Of a stretch of 64,000 nt of DNA, positions 43,248-53,354 are shown piece after piece. Source of the stretch: Melastoma dodecandrum. Lineage: Eukaryota; Streptophyta; Magnoliopsida; Myrtales; Melastomataceae. Within the stretch, counting starts at the first letter, position 1. The number at the start of each line of letters is the position of its first letter. The stretch is taken from the NCBI GenBank assembly GCA_029817715.1, contig JARUPY010000394.1, positions 1 through 64,000 on the forward strand, given 5' to 3'. Under the pieces are notes generated by a model. The model made no database searches, was not told the DNA's origin, and worked only from the letters and a program-made list of their open reading frames with translations. The position numbers and the translations under genes were made by a program.

Positions 43248-44439
43248 TGCTGAAACGCACACGCAAGTATACGGGTCGCACAAGTAAAAAAATAATGAGT
43301 AAAAGTCATTCACACGGAGATTGTTCAGAATATTTTATCGATTATCAACTTAACAAGTCTCAATCTAGCCATTAGAGTTTTAATTGGTAAAAGATTTAAT
43401 GTAAGAATGAAAATAGCAACTAAACAAAAACAAGTATAGAATAAATCAATGGATGAAAAACCCAGGACTATGAATCCCCTATCGTTCGTGAACTATCTGC
43501 ACTCTCTCTTCCTCAATTCCCTCGGTTTCACGTTTACTAACCACAATTCTTATAGTTCGTTAGACCTTTCTCGAGTTTGTAACGGTGAATTATAAATTAT
43601 CCGTAAACCTATATCTCTAGTGATGTACGAATAACTATAACCCTTTAAGTGCCAATTGTCGTCTTGGTTACCTACGAGCTTATATCTCTGTACTCCTCTG
43701 AGTTAACCTCATCTGTCAGGCTTAACCTAAGTTATATTCTCCCTCTTCTAACCCTAAGTCCCTCTCTCGAGTCTACTAAAGGATAAGAAATCAAACAAAT
43801 CGGCGATTAACCCAATATGCAAGCATATAGCACAAGAGAACATAACCAACCGTGAAACTTCACGAATTGATTCCGAAAAGAGTTTACACAATCACTACAC
43901 GAGTCGGTTCATCACCGTCCTAGATAAAAGATTTAGCTTTGCATACTAGCCAATAAGCAAAGCAAGAAAAGTAAAGAAAAGAAAATCTTCATCGTCTTTT
44001 CCAATCTCTCTTCTTTACCCGTCGCCTCGTAGCCTCTGTACCTGTCTCAATTCTCACGATTTAAACCCTTTTATAGATAGGGTAAATCTTCCCAAAGCAC
44101 CCAAGATTTTAGGAAATATATAAAAAGATATCTCGCCTCGTGTGGCCATACGACATCTTCGTGTAGCCACACGAGCCTTTCTGTCCACCAGCTTCCCCCT
44201 CGGCAACTCTACCATATACCTTCTTGTCGCTCCTCCTTCAAGATGTCTTCCTCGATATGGATTTCGCGTCGTATCGACCTCTTTTCCTGCAAAGAACCTC
44301 ACAAGCCCAAAAATACCCAAACAAAGCGACTAAACCGAAAATAATAGGCAACTAACCCTACATTCAAATAAATGTCAGATGTCTAATACTCATTTGGCTC
44401 GTAAATGAGATATATAACTCTAATATCATATAGTTAACA
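43248..44439 (-). repeat. 3' LTR (1192 bp) of the Athila-like element
   Basis: Minus-strand ends are TGTTAACTA at 44439 and TTTCAGCA at 43248. It contains the plant Athila R-U5 signature ACGCAAGTATACGGGTCGC (43258-43276 on the + strand), and an internal hairpin pair around GTGTGGCCATACGAC / TCGTGTAGCCACACGAG at about 44140-44175. It is immediately preceded by a polypurine tract. Confidence 0.85.
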
Positions 44440-44452
44440 CACCCCCAAACCT
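44440..44452 (-). other. Polypurine tract
   Basis: Minus-strand AGGTTTGGGGGTG directly adjoins the TG of the 3' LTR, the expected position of the plus-strand primer for reverse transcription. Confidence 0.8.
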
Positions 44453-45531
44453 ATTTTTTGCTAGTCCCGAGCCAAACAGAAAGAAAATAATGCACCTAAA
44501 ACACTCTAATGAAAACTTAATCATAGTATTCGGTGTCATCAACCAAGCGTTTTATTCTCAGATAGTAGCTACTCCACCAGTGAAGTCAGATTCCTGTCCA
44601 TACCCAACTCCTGTTTCGACAACCACATCTTCCTATCCTCCACCATCTTTTCATAAAAACATTTTCAACAACCACATTTTCAGCTTAAAACAAGTCCACC
44701 ACTCAAAGAAAATATTTCAGAGAGATGATTTGCAGAAACCCCAACACGTCGATCTGCTTGCTCCAGGTATCACAACATACCACAAATTTCTCAACTTTTT
44801 TTTTCTCTTGCTCGACTCTAAATGTCTTATCGGTAATAATGGAGACTCGTCTAACGAGCTTTCGACCAATGACTCCCGAACTAGTCGGTCCAAGGCATTA
44901 TGTGATAAAGCACCCCTCGAATCTAATAACTCAAGCCACCACTAGACATTTTATTGATTTTTCATACTTTCTTTCTTCTTCTTTTTTTCGCCTGAACATT
45001 GGTACTCAGAGCCTTGGAAAGATGTTTTGTTTTGTTTTTTTTCACCTACAAGTTCACTTCACAAGGTTGTCTAGGTGGCTCTACTCCTCCCTAACGTCCA
45101 TGTACTCTAAGAGATCTGAACTCGTTTCAGCCATAAAAATAATTTCTCCCCTAGTTTTGGATAGGAACACAATATCACTTCACACAAGCCATAGTTCAGA
45201 CTCTCATCCTCCCACAACTAGAAGCATAACTGATTAATCACATCATTGAACACAATTATACGAACTCCGACTCCCTAGATTGAAAATGCAAATCTAATCT
45301 CATGCAATCCACTAATCTAACCTAAAAACAATGCAAATGCAAATGCAAATCCCCCAAACCTAGATGAAGAATCGTCCCGATGATAAAAGAAATAAGAAAA
45401 ATAAAAGAAACAAAATGAAAAAGGGAAACGCCACGCGCCTTATTTATCATCTTCTGATTCCTCATTCATGTCGTCCTCATTGTTGGATGGGGTATGTGCA
45501 AAAGGGTCTTCAAGATCGGTAATGTCCACAT
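44453..45531 (-). other. Athila-like 3' untranslated region
   Basis: Non-coding spacer between ORF2 and the PPT. The + strand frames at 44490-45237 are shadows. The same sequence, diverged, recurs at about 62900-63170 (block GGTACTC-x-GAGCCTTGG and the tract before it), which identifies the latter as another Athila-like 3' region. Confidence 0.6.
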
Positions 45532-46509
45532 TTAAAGCTGTCGTAAACTGTCGATTGCACTCGACTTGATAACGCATGAATTTTTCCATTTGATGCCATT
45601 GATAGGCGAATTCGGTGCTTCTTGTAGACGAAGACGCAAAACCAGAAGGGTTAGAGATATTTGTTGTGCAGGTCGAGACGACATATTACCTTCATCGTCA
45701 TCATGTTTATGATCAAAATCTTGCAACATCTTGTGCATGGTGGCACCATTAAGTGGCTTTGGAGGATGGCACAACTCTTCCTTGGTATCCCAACTCATAC
45801 CCGCTCGTCTGCATAATTCAAAACTTATAGCGGGGAACCACATCCCGAGCTTGGGATCCTGCAAAGCTTTTGTTAGCATGCGATAAATCAGCGCTCCTAT
45901 GTCAATATGTTTACCTTCCATGATGCAAAATATCAACACAGCCCTTTCCTTGGTGATATGCATCGTGTTCGTTCCAAGAATAAGCCTACTAGATATTGTA
46001 ACCACATGCGAGCCTCGGGATACAAATCACTATTTCTAAGGGCCAAGGGCTTATTCTCTTCTCCAAGTCGAGCCGTTGGCTGTGATACATTCTAGTACAT
46101 CAGCTGAGTTAAAATCTTCCTCCGAGGCTGCTCTAAAATCATCACGTTCGATCCTTGGAAGCTTATTGAGCTCGGCTATTGCAGCAGCACTAAAGCAAAC
46201 CAATTTTCCTCTCACAAAAATAACATCTAGTGGGTATCTGGCATTACCAGCATTGGCATAAAATTCACGCACAATTGGCACTACAATCGAACCCGGTGAC
46301 GCGACCAACTTCTCCCAATGAAATTTTGCAATTAAATTCCTAAACTCGTACATACCCGAATGATTAGCATCAAGGCCTCGTTCCGGGACAATCGTCCGAC
46401 TTATCAAGGCTTGACGGTACCCTTCCTCCACTTCCTCCGACAAACTTCATCTCACCCTAGCCCTAGTGGTGGATTCCTCGATGGATTTCGACTTCTTTTT
46501 AGGTGCCAT
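45532..46509 (-). pseudogene. Athila ORF2 (env-position, putative plant transposon protein)
   Basis: The ATG at 46509 opens [20 protein letters not shown]. After a TGA near 46450 it continues SLSEEVEEGYRQALISR, ERGLD, WEKLVASPGSIVVPIVREFY and VFVRGKLVCFSAAAIAELN. A second frame (46005-45532) gives ITKERAVLIFCIMEGKHIDIG and FPAISFELCRRAGM. This is the plant-transposon protein domain found in Athila between integrase and the 3' LTR. Its function is unknown, and it is often called env-like by position only. At least one in-frame stop and one frameshift interrupt it. Confidence 0.85.
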
Positions 46510-46558
46510 GAGCAACCCAAATCACACAAGCACACAAGAACAAAAAGAAAACCCGAAT

Positions 46559-46797
46559 AGTCATGAAGCATGCGACCGAGGGGTGCGCCAGGACCTGCTC
46601 CCGCGGGCTCCACTGCACGACCTTCCCCTTATTGCCAGCCTTCTCGAGGAACCCCTCCGGAAGGGTCAGGACTGTGTAGCCAGAGTCCTTGTGCGGCGGC
46701 TTCATCACCCAGATGAAGTTCACCCCGGAATTCAGCAGCCCAAAAGCGATCTCATCCCACTGGTCCTGCTTCAAGTACACGACACTACCAAATGAGA
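46559..46797 (-). pseudogene. Captured host UDP-glycosyltransferase fragment (UGT84-like)
   Basis: The frame reads [60 protein letters not shown] and [16 protein letters not shown]. This is the family-1 plant glycosyltransferase region running from the FGS block into the PSPG box ([16 protein letters not shown]). It stops before the HCGWNS sugar-donor residues. The wording is closest to UGT84 (cinnamate/gallate glucose ester formers). About 80 codons are open without a stop. The frame then runs into retroelement leader sequence and terminates at the TAA overlapping the ORF2 start. It has the same orientation as the element. It cannot be active because the N-terminal acceptor domain and the rest of PSPG are absent. 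Confidence 0.9.
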
Positions 46798-47025
46798 CGT
46801 CCCACCACTCCTAGTAAATGGAATCGGGTGGGCTCTTCTTTCGCAATCTGCAGGCATGGGTGGGCTCTTCTGCAACCGGCCGACGTGGATGGGCGTGTGG
46901 GACTTCTTCCTTTTCCCTTGGGCAAGAGCAAGGCAAAAGTAAAGATGCAAACAGTAGATGAAAGAAAGAAAAGATTCGATCTTGCTTTTTATTATTTTCT
47001 AAATTATTATTTTTAAGCAAAATCG

Positions 47026-47200
47026 TGCTGCCACACAAAAGTGTCTTGTGGCCGCACAGAACCGTCTGTGGTGGGGGGTTGTCACTCGTGCGGCCATATA
47101 AAAATGTCTTGTGGCCGCACAAGACATTCTATGGTGGGAGCAACAGTTCGTGCGGCCACACAAAAGTGTCTTGTGGCCGAACAAAACATTATGTCCACCG
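47026..47200. repeat. 62-63 bp tandem repeats, each with a 10 bp hairpin
   Basis: Units begin at 47026, 47089 and 47151 (partial). Each opens with TGCGGCCACACAAAAGTGTC then TTGTGGCCGCA, so TGCGGCCACA and its complement flank an 11-base loop. They lie between integrase and the captured fragment. Related but diverged hairpins occur in the LTR at 44140. Confidence 0.85.
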
Positions 47201-47400
47201 CTTATTACTTACATAAAAAAATAATAATAATAAAATAAAATAAATTAAAAAAATGCATAAATTAAACTGAAACGAAGTATTGGGTTGCCTCCCAATAAAC
47301 GCTTGATTTAACATCGTCGGCTTGACGCTTGACTTCGGTTAGGCGTCTTCCATCATTAGTGTCACCGGGTCCCGGTAAAAAATACCACCTAAGTAGGGCT

Positions 47401-48599
47401 TCACTCGAGAACTCCGTAAGGTAATACCTGGATGATCTTGAATGGTCCGGACCAACGGGATTTAAGTTTTCTTGGAAAGAACTTAAGACGTGAATTAAAT
47501 AAAAGGACGAGCTGACCTGCCAAAAATTTGTGATCGACGATCATGCCACACTTTGGTTTTCTCTTTATAGATTCGGGCATTCTCATAAGCTTCTGAACGA
47601 AATTCTTTCATTTCATTTAGTTGCGTAAGCCTATGTTCTGCTACCGCAATTGGATCCATGTTGAGCTTTTGAATTACCCAATACGCTTTATGCTCTTGTT
47701 CCACTAGCAGATGACATGCTTTTCCGAAGACCAACTTGTATGGCGATGTTCCAGTTGGGGTCTTTAATGCTGTCCGATATGCCCACAGAGCATCATCCAA
47801 TTTGATCAACCAATCTTTCCTGTTAGTGCCCACCGTTTTTTCAGGATCCTCTTTATTTCTCTATTTGACACTTCCACTTGGCCACATGTCTGTGGATGGT
47901 ACAGTAATACGATCTTGTGCTTGACTCCATACTTTCTCATGAGTGTAGTGAATTTTCCATTGCAAAAATGTGCTCCGCCGTCACTAATAATGGCCCTTGG
48001 TTCTCCAAAACGTGTGAAAATCTATTTGAGAAACTTTAATACTGCAGAGCATCATTAGTTGGCAATGCAACCGCTTCAACCCATTTAGATACTAAAATGT
48101 ATATATTCTTAAAAGAGTCAACAAAGGGACCCATGAAGTCTATTCCCCACACATCAAAGATTTTCACTTCTAATATGTTTTGTAAAGGCATCTCATCACG
48201 ACGAGAAATGTTTCCCACACGTTGGCAACGATCACAATGGGCAACAAAATTATGTGCATCTTTAAAGAGGCTGGGCCAAAAGAAACCTGACTGAAGAACT
48301 TTTGCTGCAGTTTTGTGACAGCCGAAGTGTCCACCATATGGAGCTGCATGGCACTGCTCAAGAATCGGCATTATTTCCTCTTCAGGAACACATCTCCGAA
48401 TGACCTGATCTGCACATTTCTTGAAAAGAAGAAGTTCATCCCATGTATAAAACTTAACTTCATATACAAACCTCTTGCGTTGTTGACTTGTGATGTCCGA
48501 AGGAAGAACGTTCGCTACGATGTAGTTTACATAGTCCGCGTACCACGGTGCGGCTGCGTCAACAGTGAGTAGTTTGTTCATCCGAAAAAGAGTCATCAA
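47401..48599 (-). pseudogene. Athila integrase (frameshifted)
   Basis: The frame 48599-48036 carries the zinc-binding HHCC region: HAAPYGGHFGCHKTAAKVLQ then HCDRCQRVGNIS. It continues with WGIDFMGPF (first catalytic D) and SKWVEAVALPTNDA. A shift follows, then ISDGGAHFC (second D) and a [17 protein letters not shown] block (catalytic E) across 47880-48000. The frame 47833-47495 gives [20 protein letters not shown], and 47586-47401 gives SRWSGPFKIIQVLPYGVLE at the C-terminus. All catalytic residues are recognisable, but the frame is broken twice. Confidence 0.9.
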
Positions 48600-49304
48600 T
48601 CATTGTTGAATGTACAGTCACATTTCCCTCTTTCAATCTTGACAAGTGATCTGCCACCTGGTTCTCATTCCCTTTTCTGTCCACAATAGTTAGGTCGAAC
48701 TCTTGCAACAATAACACCCAACGAATTAATCTTGGTTTTGCGTCGGCTTTAGAAATTAAGTATTGTATAGCTACATGGTCAGTATGAACAACAACTACAG
48801 ATCCAATTAGATACGATCTAAACTTGTCAAAAGCAAACACAATTGCTAACATTTCTTTCTCTATTGTGGTGTAATTAACCTACGCTGAATCAAGTGTCTT
48901 GCTAGCTTAGTAGATTGAATGAAAATGCTTATCCTTTTCTTCCCTAAGACAGCTCCTACGATTGTGTCACTAGCATCACACATAAGTTCAAACGGGAGAG
49001 TCCAATCAGGAGCTATGATGATTGGGGCGGAGACTAACCTTCCTTTCAACTCAAGAAATGCTTTCATACACTTACTGTTAAACACAAAAGGTGAATCTTT
49101 CCCCAAGAGGTAACATAAGGGTCTGGTAATCTTGGAGAAATCTTTTATGAATCGCCTATAGAATCCAGCATGGCCCAAGAAGCTTCGTACACCCTTTACC
49201 GATGTTGGAGGTGGTAGTTTCTCGATTGTCTCCACTTTAGCCTTGTCAACTTCAATACCGCTATCAGAAATCCTTTGGCCAAGAACAATACCTTCTCGCA
49301 CCAT
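48559..49304 (-). pseudogene. Athila RT connection and RNase H
   Basis: The frame 49304-48861 gives GVRSFLGHAGFYRRFIKDFS, ELMCDASDTIVGAVLGKK (catalytic D), and [14 protein letters not shown]. The next frame, 48852-48559, gives [37 protein letters not shown] and [11 protein letters not shown]. Together they form a complete RNase H split by one small frameshift around 48855. Confidence 0.9.
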
Positions 49305-49319
49305 GAAATGACATTTTTC

Positions 49320-50425
49320 TCAATTTAAAATCAAATTTGTCTCTTCACAACGATTTAGGACAGCCTCAAGGTTATGTAAACGGTTTTCAAAAGTTAATCC
49401 GAATACAGAAAAATCATCCTTAAATGCCTTAATGGTCTTCTCAATTATGTCAGAGAAGATTATTGTCATGCACCGCTGAAAAGTGGCAGGTGTGTTACAA
49501 AAACCAAATGCCATTCGACGAAAAGCAAACGTACTGTAATGACAAGTGAATGTAGTCTTTTCCTGATCCTCTGGTGCAATTGCTATCTGGTTATAACCAG
49601 AATAACCATCAAGAAAACAATAATAACTTTTACCTGCAAGTCGATCCAACATCTGATCAAGGGAAGTAGGAAGTGGTCCTTGCATGTGGCTGCATTGAGT
49701 TTCCAATAGTCCATGCATACTCTCCAGCCCGTGGCTGTCCTTGTTGGGGGGAGTTCGTTTTTGCTATTTTCAACAACCGTCATGCCTCCTTTCTTCGGCA
49801 TACATTGTACTGGACTCACCCAAGAACTATCAGAAATCGGATAAATAATACCTGCATCAAGCCACTTAATAACTTCTTTTCTGACCACTTCCTTCATGTG
49901 CGGGTTTAGTCTTCGTTGTTGTTCAACTGTGGGCTTTTTGTCATTGTCCAACACGATCTTATGCATGCAAAGTGTTGGACTAATCCCCTTAATGTCCACG
50001 ACTGTCCATCCAATGGTCGTCTTATGCTCTCGAAGCACTTGTAACAACATCTCCTCCTGCTTGTTAGTCAATAATGATGATATGATAACTGGAAGAGCGT
50101 TTTTCTTACCCAAGCAAGAATATCTCAAATGCTCGGGCAACGGTTTTAGTTCTAAATTCGGAGGTTCTTCAATGGATGGCTTTGCTGTCGATGAAGGACG
50201 ATCAAGAAGTTCCATGGATGGCTTTGCTGTCGATGAAGGACGATCAAGAGGTTCCACCCTTTGGAATTGACGTATATATGCTACATCGCCTTTCCCAATT
50301 ACTTCGTCATGTGGTGCATTTTCATGCGGCTTTTCTTCCTCTAACTCCGACTCACAAGATTCTAGGAACGTCTCATAAGCGACTTCTTCAATTATGTCCA
50401 CTGACTTTCCCCTTCTGGACATCAA
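49320..50425 (-). pseudogene. Athila reverse transcriptase (frameshifted)
   Basis: The 280-codon frame 50425-49583 contains the linker, two copies of LDRPSSTAKPS from a duplicated unit (50165-50260), then MKEVVRKEVIKWLDAGIIYP, WVSPVQCMPKKGGMTV and WRVCMDYWKLNAAT. The frame 49718-49320 continues FLDGYSGYNQIAIAPEDQEK, FAFRRMAFGFCNTPATFQ and the active-site block AFKDDFSVFG (usually FMDDFSVFG). The catalytic DD is kept. One frameshift near 49640-49700 separates fingers from palm. Confidence 0.9.
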
Positions 50426-50876
50426 TTAATATTCTCCCCGTGGCTAGGAACGGTCGTCCTAGGATGATGGGGATGGGGATCTCACGATCTTCTTCGTAGT
50501 CCAATATCACGAAATCAGCCGGAAATATGTATTTGTCAACCTTCACCAAAACATCCTCCACAATACATTTAGGATAAGTATAAGAATGATCGGCTAATTG
50601 TAGAGTAAGTGATGTAGATCTTACCTCACCGATATTTAATTTCTCAAAAACAGAGAACGGCATTAAGTTGATACTCGCTCCTAGGTCACATAAGGCATGT
50701 TCGAAAAAATCCTTCCTAATGTTACATGGGATGGTAAATTTACCGGGATCCATAAGCTTGGGAGGGAGTTTCCTTTGTAAAATTGTGCTGCATTCTTCTG
50801 TTAAGAAGATCGTTTCATGAACACCATTCCTTTTCTTCGAGAGATTGTCCTTCATAAACTTTACGTAGCTCGGCAT
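50388..50876 (-). pseudogene. Athila aspartic protease
   Basis: The 162-codon frame includes CDLGASINLMPFSVFEKLNI, where D-L-G takes the place of the usual D-S/T-G, as is normal in Athila. It then gives FPADFVILDYEEDREIPIIL-like and LGRPFLATGRILIDVQKG. It joins gag at its N-terminus by frame change near 50870 and overlaps the start of the RT frame. The domain itself is open. Confidence 0.85.
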
Positions 50877-51424
50877 TTGCTCAAGAGCCTCCGCGAATGG
50901 GTTGTTAATTTGCAGATTTTGAAGACCTCAAAAAATTTCTTAAATTGTTGCACGTCGACAAGTTTTCTGAGTCTTTGTGGACAAGGAATTTTTGGAACTG
51001 TAGGAATAGGATTGGTACATGCCAGTGTCGTTGCAACGAGCTGCTCAGAGTCCTTTCTAGACTCTTCCTCACGTACCTTATTTTGTCGTCTTTCACGAGC
51101 ATGTTCCTTTTCAGCCTCTTGTCTCTCAAATGTTTCTTCAACATCCTTTCCATTTTGTAGAGTTATAGCACTACAATTCTCCCGATTTTCTGGGTTGAGC
51201 TCCGTGTTGCTTGGTAACGCTCCATGCAGTCGCATGACCAAGGTTCCCGCGATTTGACCCATCTGCATCTCTAATTGCTTGATTGAAGTTGCATGGTCCT
51301 TTAACATCAGTTCTTGCTGCTTTCGTGTCTGCTTATGTTGTTTCCGGACTTCTTCATTGCTTGCAAGTACCTGTCTCAACAAATCCTCAACACTAAATTT
51401 GGGCTCAACTATGGGTTGTCGCAT
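50861..51424 (-). pseudogene. Athila gag C-terminal region
   Basis: The 187-codon frame holds VEDLLRQVLASNEEVRKQHK, a glutamine/lysine-rich coiled coil, IKQLEMQMGQIAGTL and LPSNTELNPENRENCSAIT, the standard Athila gag tail preceding protease. After about 51040 a shift moves the acidic/basic repeat into another frame (50905-51153). Confidence 0.85.
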
Positions 51425-51576
51425 TGCAGTTGTAAAGCCAGGTGGTTGGCTTGTTCTTAACTGGCCTGGATCTTGATGGTCTTAGTTATTTCGCCAAGAA
51501 AAATTGGGGTGACTTTGCCATCCTGGATTGTACGTATTGGAGAATGGGTTGTTTCTGTTATTTGCATCTACATAAT

Positions 51577-52356
51577 TCACCTCCTCTGATTCTTGCATTT
51601 CCATAACCTGCAAATTAGTACGAACATTATTAGATGTCTGAGATGAGGGCGTAATGCAGCCATTTCTTTTGTAAGAGTTTCCAATTGAGCATTGTGAGCG
51701 GTTATGGCATCAAGTTGATGATATCTTCCTCCTCTTGCTGGTGTTCTTCTCTGGCCATTAGTTGCCATTGCTTTGAACAATTCCAAAGCATCTTCTGGAG
51801 TTTTGTTCATTATTGTACCCCCAGCAACGGTGTCAATTGTCGATTTATGTTGCTCCGCTAATTCATCATAGAAGCTTTGAACCAACATCCACTTAGGTAT
51901 GTCGTGGTGGAGACATAAACTTTGTAACTCCTTGAATCTGTCCCATGCTTCATACATAGATTCATTGGGTAGTTGGCGAATTGAGGTGATATCATTCCTT
52001 ATTTTTACGGTCCTGCTCAGTGAGTAGTACTTGGACAAGAAATACTTTCTGAGATCTTCCCACGAGTTGACTGATTCACCGGGCAGCGAATATAACCACG
52101 ATCTGGCTTTATCCCGAAGTGCAAATGGAAATAGCCTCAACTTGATTGCTTCTGCCGATACTCCATTGTAGCTGAAAGTTCCACATAAATCTTCAAAACA
52201 TGTTAGATGCCAATGTGGATCCTCATTTATCAAACCACTAAAATTAGAATTTTCAATCTTGTGAATAATAAATGGCTTAATCTCAAATGTGTCTACTTGT
52301 ATTTCTGGACGTAGGAATCCTGCATGATTTTGTGGGTTGGTTGCGCATAATCCCAC
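51577..52356 (-). pseudogene. Athila gag capsid region
   Basis: The 259-codon frame from ATG 52356 has FEIKPFIIHKIENSNFSGLI, NEDPHWHLTCFEDLCGTF, IKLRLFPFALRDKARSWLYS, SWEDLRKYFLSKYYSLSRT and ESMYEAWDRFKELQSLCLHH, a complete plant gag capsid. The start is the family's usual one, following the PBS by about 230 bases. The frame is lost after about 51600, just before the PGWQSHPNFSW block seen at 51500-51530. Confidence 0.85.
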
Positions 52357-52589
52357 ATCGTCCTTCTTTGTTGCGGATCCTCAACATTTAGAAGATTATT
52401 TACGTTCGCCATTAATTTCTTTTGACTTCTTCTCAATATCCGAAAAGTTCGCTCAATCTCAGGGTCAAAAAGTAGCTCGTTTTCACTTCAACAGTGTCAC
52501 ATACACTTGCGAAATGTAAACGAAAATTAGTGACTAAATTTAAGAACTTGATAAATGTAAAAATATAACAAAATAAATTTTGGCAACAT

Positions 52590-52606
52590 CCCCGGCAACA
52601 GCGCCA
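52590..52606 (-). other. Athila primer binding site
   Basis: Minus-strand TGGCGCTGTTGCCGGGG differs from the canonical Athila PBS (TGGCGCCGTTGCCGGGG) at one base. It lies directly against the truncated LTR. Confidence 0.9.
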
Positions 52607-52607
52607 C

Positions 52608-53354
52608 TATCTGTACTCTCTCTTCCTCAATTCCCTCGATTTCATGTTTACTAACCAAAATGCTTATAGTTTGTTAGACCCCACTCGAGTTTGTAACGGT
52701 GAATTATAAATTATCTGTAAACCTATATCTCTATATTGATGTACGAACAACTATAACCCTTTAAGTGTCAATTGTCATCTTGGTTACCTACGAGCGTATA
52801 TCTCTATACTTCTCTGAGTTAACCTGATCTCTCAGGCTTAACCTAGGTTATATTCTCCCTCTTTTAAGCTTAAGTCCCTCTCTCGAGTCCATTAAAAGAT
52901 AAGAAATCAAACAAATCGGCGATCAACCCAATATGCAAGCATTAAGCACAAAAGAACATAAGCAAACGTGAAACTTCACGAATTGATTCCGAAAAGAGTT
53001 TACACAATCATTACACGAGTCGGTTCATCACCGTCCTAGATAAAAGATTTAGTTTCGCATACTAGCCAACAAGCAAAGCAAGAAAAGTAAAGAAAAGAAA
53101 ATCTTCATCGTCTTCTCCAATCTCTCTTCTTTAGCCGTCGCCTCGTAGCCTCTCCAGCTGTCTCAATTCTCACAATTTAAACCCTTTTATAGCTAGGGTA
53201 AATCTTCCTAAAGCACCCAAGATTTTAGGAAATATATAAAAAGATATCTCGCCTCGTGTGGCCACACGACTCTATCCACAAGCTTCCCCCTCGGCAACTC
53301 TACCACATACCTTCTTGTCGCTCCTCCTTCAAGATGTCTTTCTCGGCATGGATT
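52608..53354 (-). repeat. 5' LTR of the Athila-like element, truncated at both ends
   Basis: It matches 43496-44260 of the 3' LTR almost base for base in long blocks, from CTGTACTCTCTCTTCCTCAA to TCAAGATGTCTTTCTCGG. About 245 bases next to the PBS and about 180 bases at the outer end are missing relative to the 3' LTR. The outer break is at about 53354, where CACTA-like sequence begins. Confidence 0.85.

Larger units (their letters stand above)
43248..53354 (-). mobile_element. Athila-like Ty3/gypsy retrotransposon, about 10.1 kb, carrying a captured host-gene piece
   Basis: From right to left: truncated 5' LTR, PBS, gag, protease, RT, RNase H, integrase, tandem hairpin repeats, a UDP-glycosyltransferase fragment, ORF2, PPT and 3' LTR. 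The domain order and the ORF2 type are characteristic of Athila. The LTRs are clearly alike over about 750 bases. Several frameshifts and stops disable it, but most domains read for 100-280 codons, so it is the youngest large element in the window. Confidence 0.9.

Noticed and set aside
47026..47200. CRISPR-like array
   Set aside because: Nuclear plant DNA; units are tandem with no unique spacers, and they lie inside a retrotransposon.
46999..47238. Cys/His-rich frames that mimic repeated zinc-finger proteins
   Set aside because: Both strands of the 62 bp hairpin repeat give such frames; composition effect.
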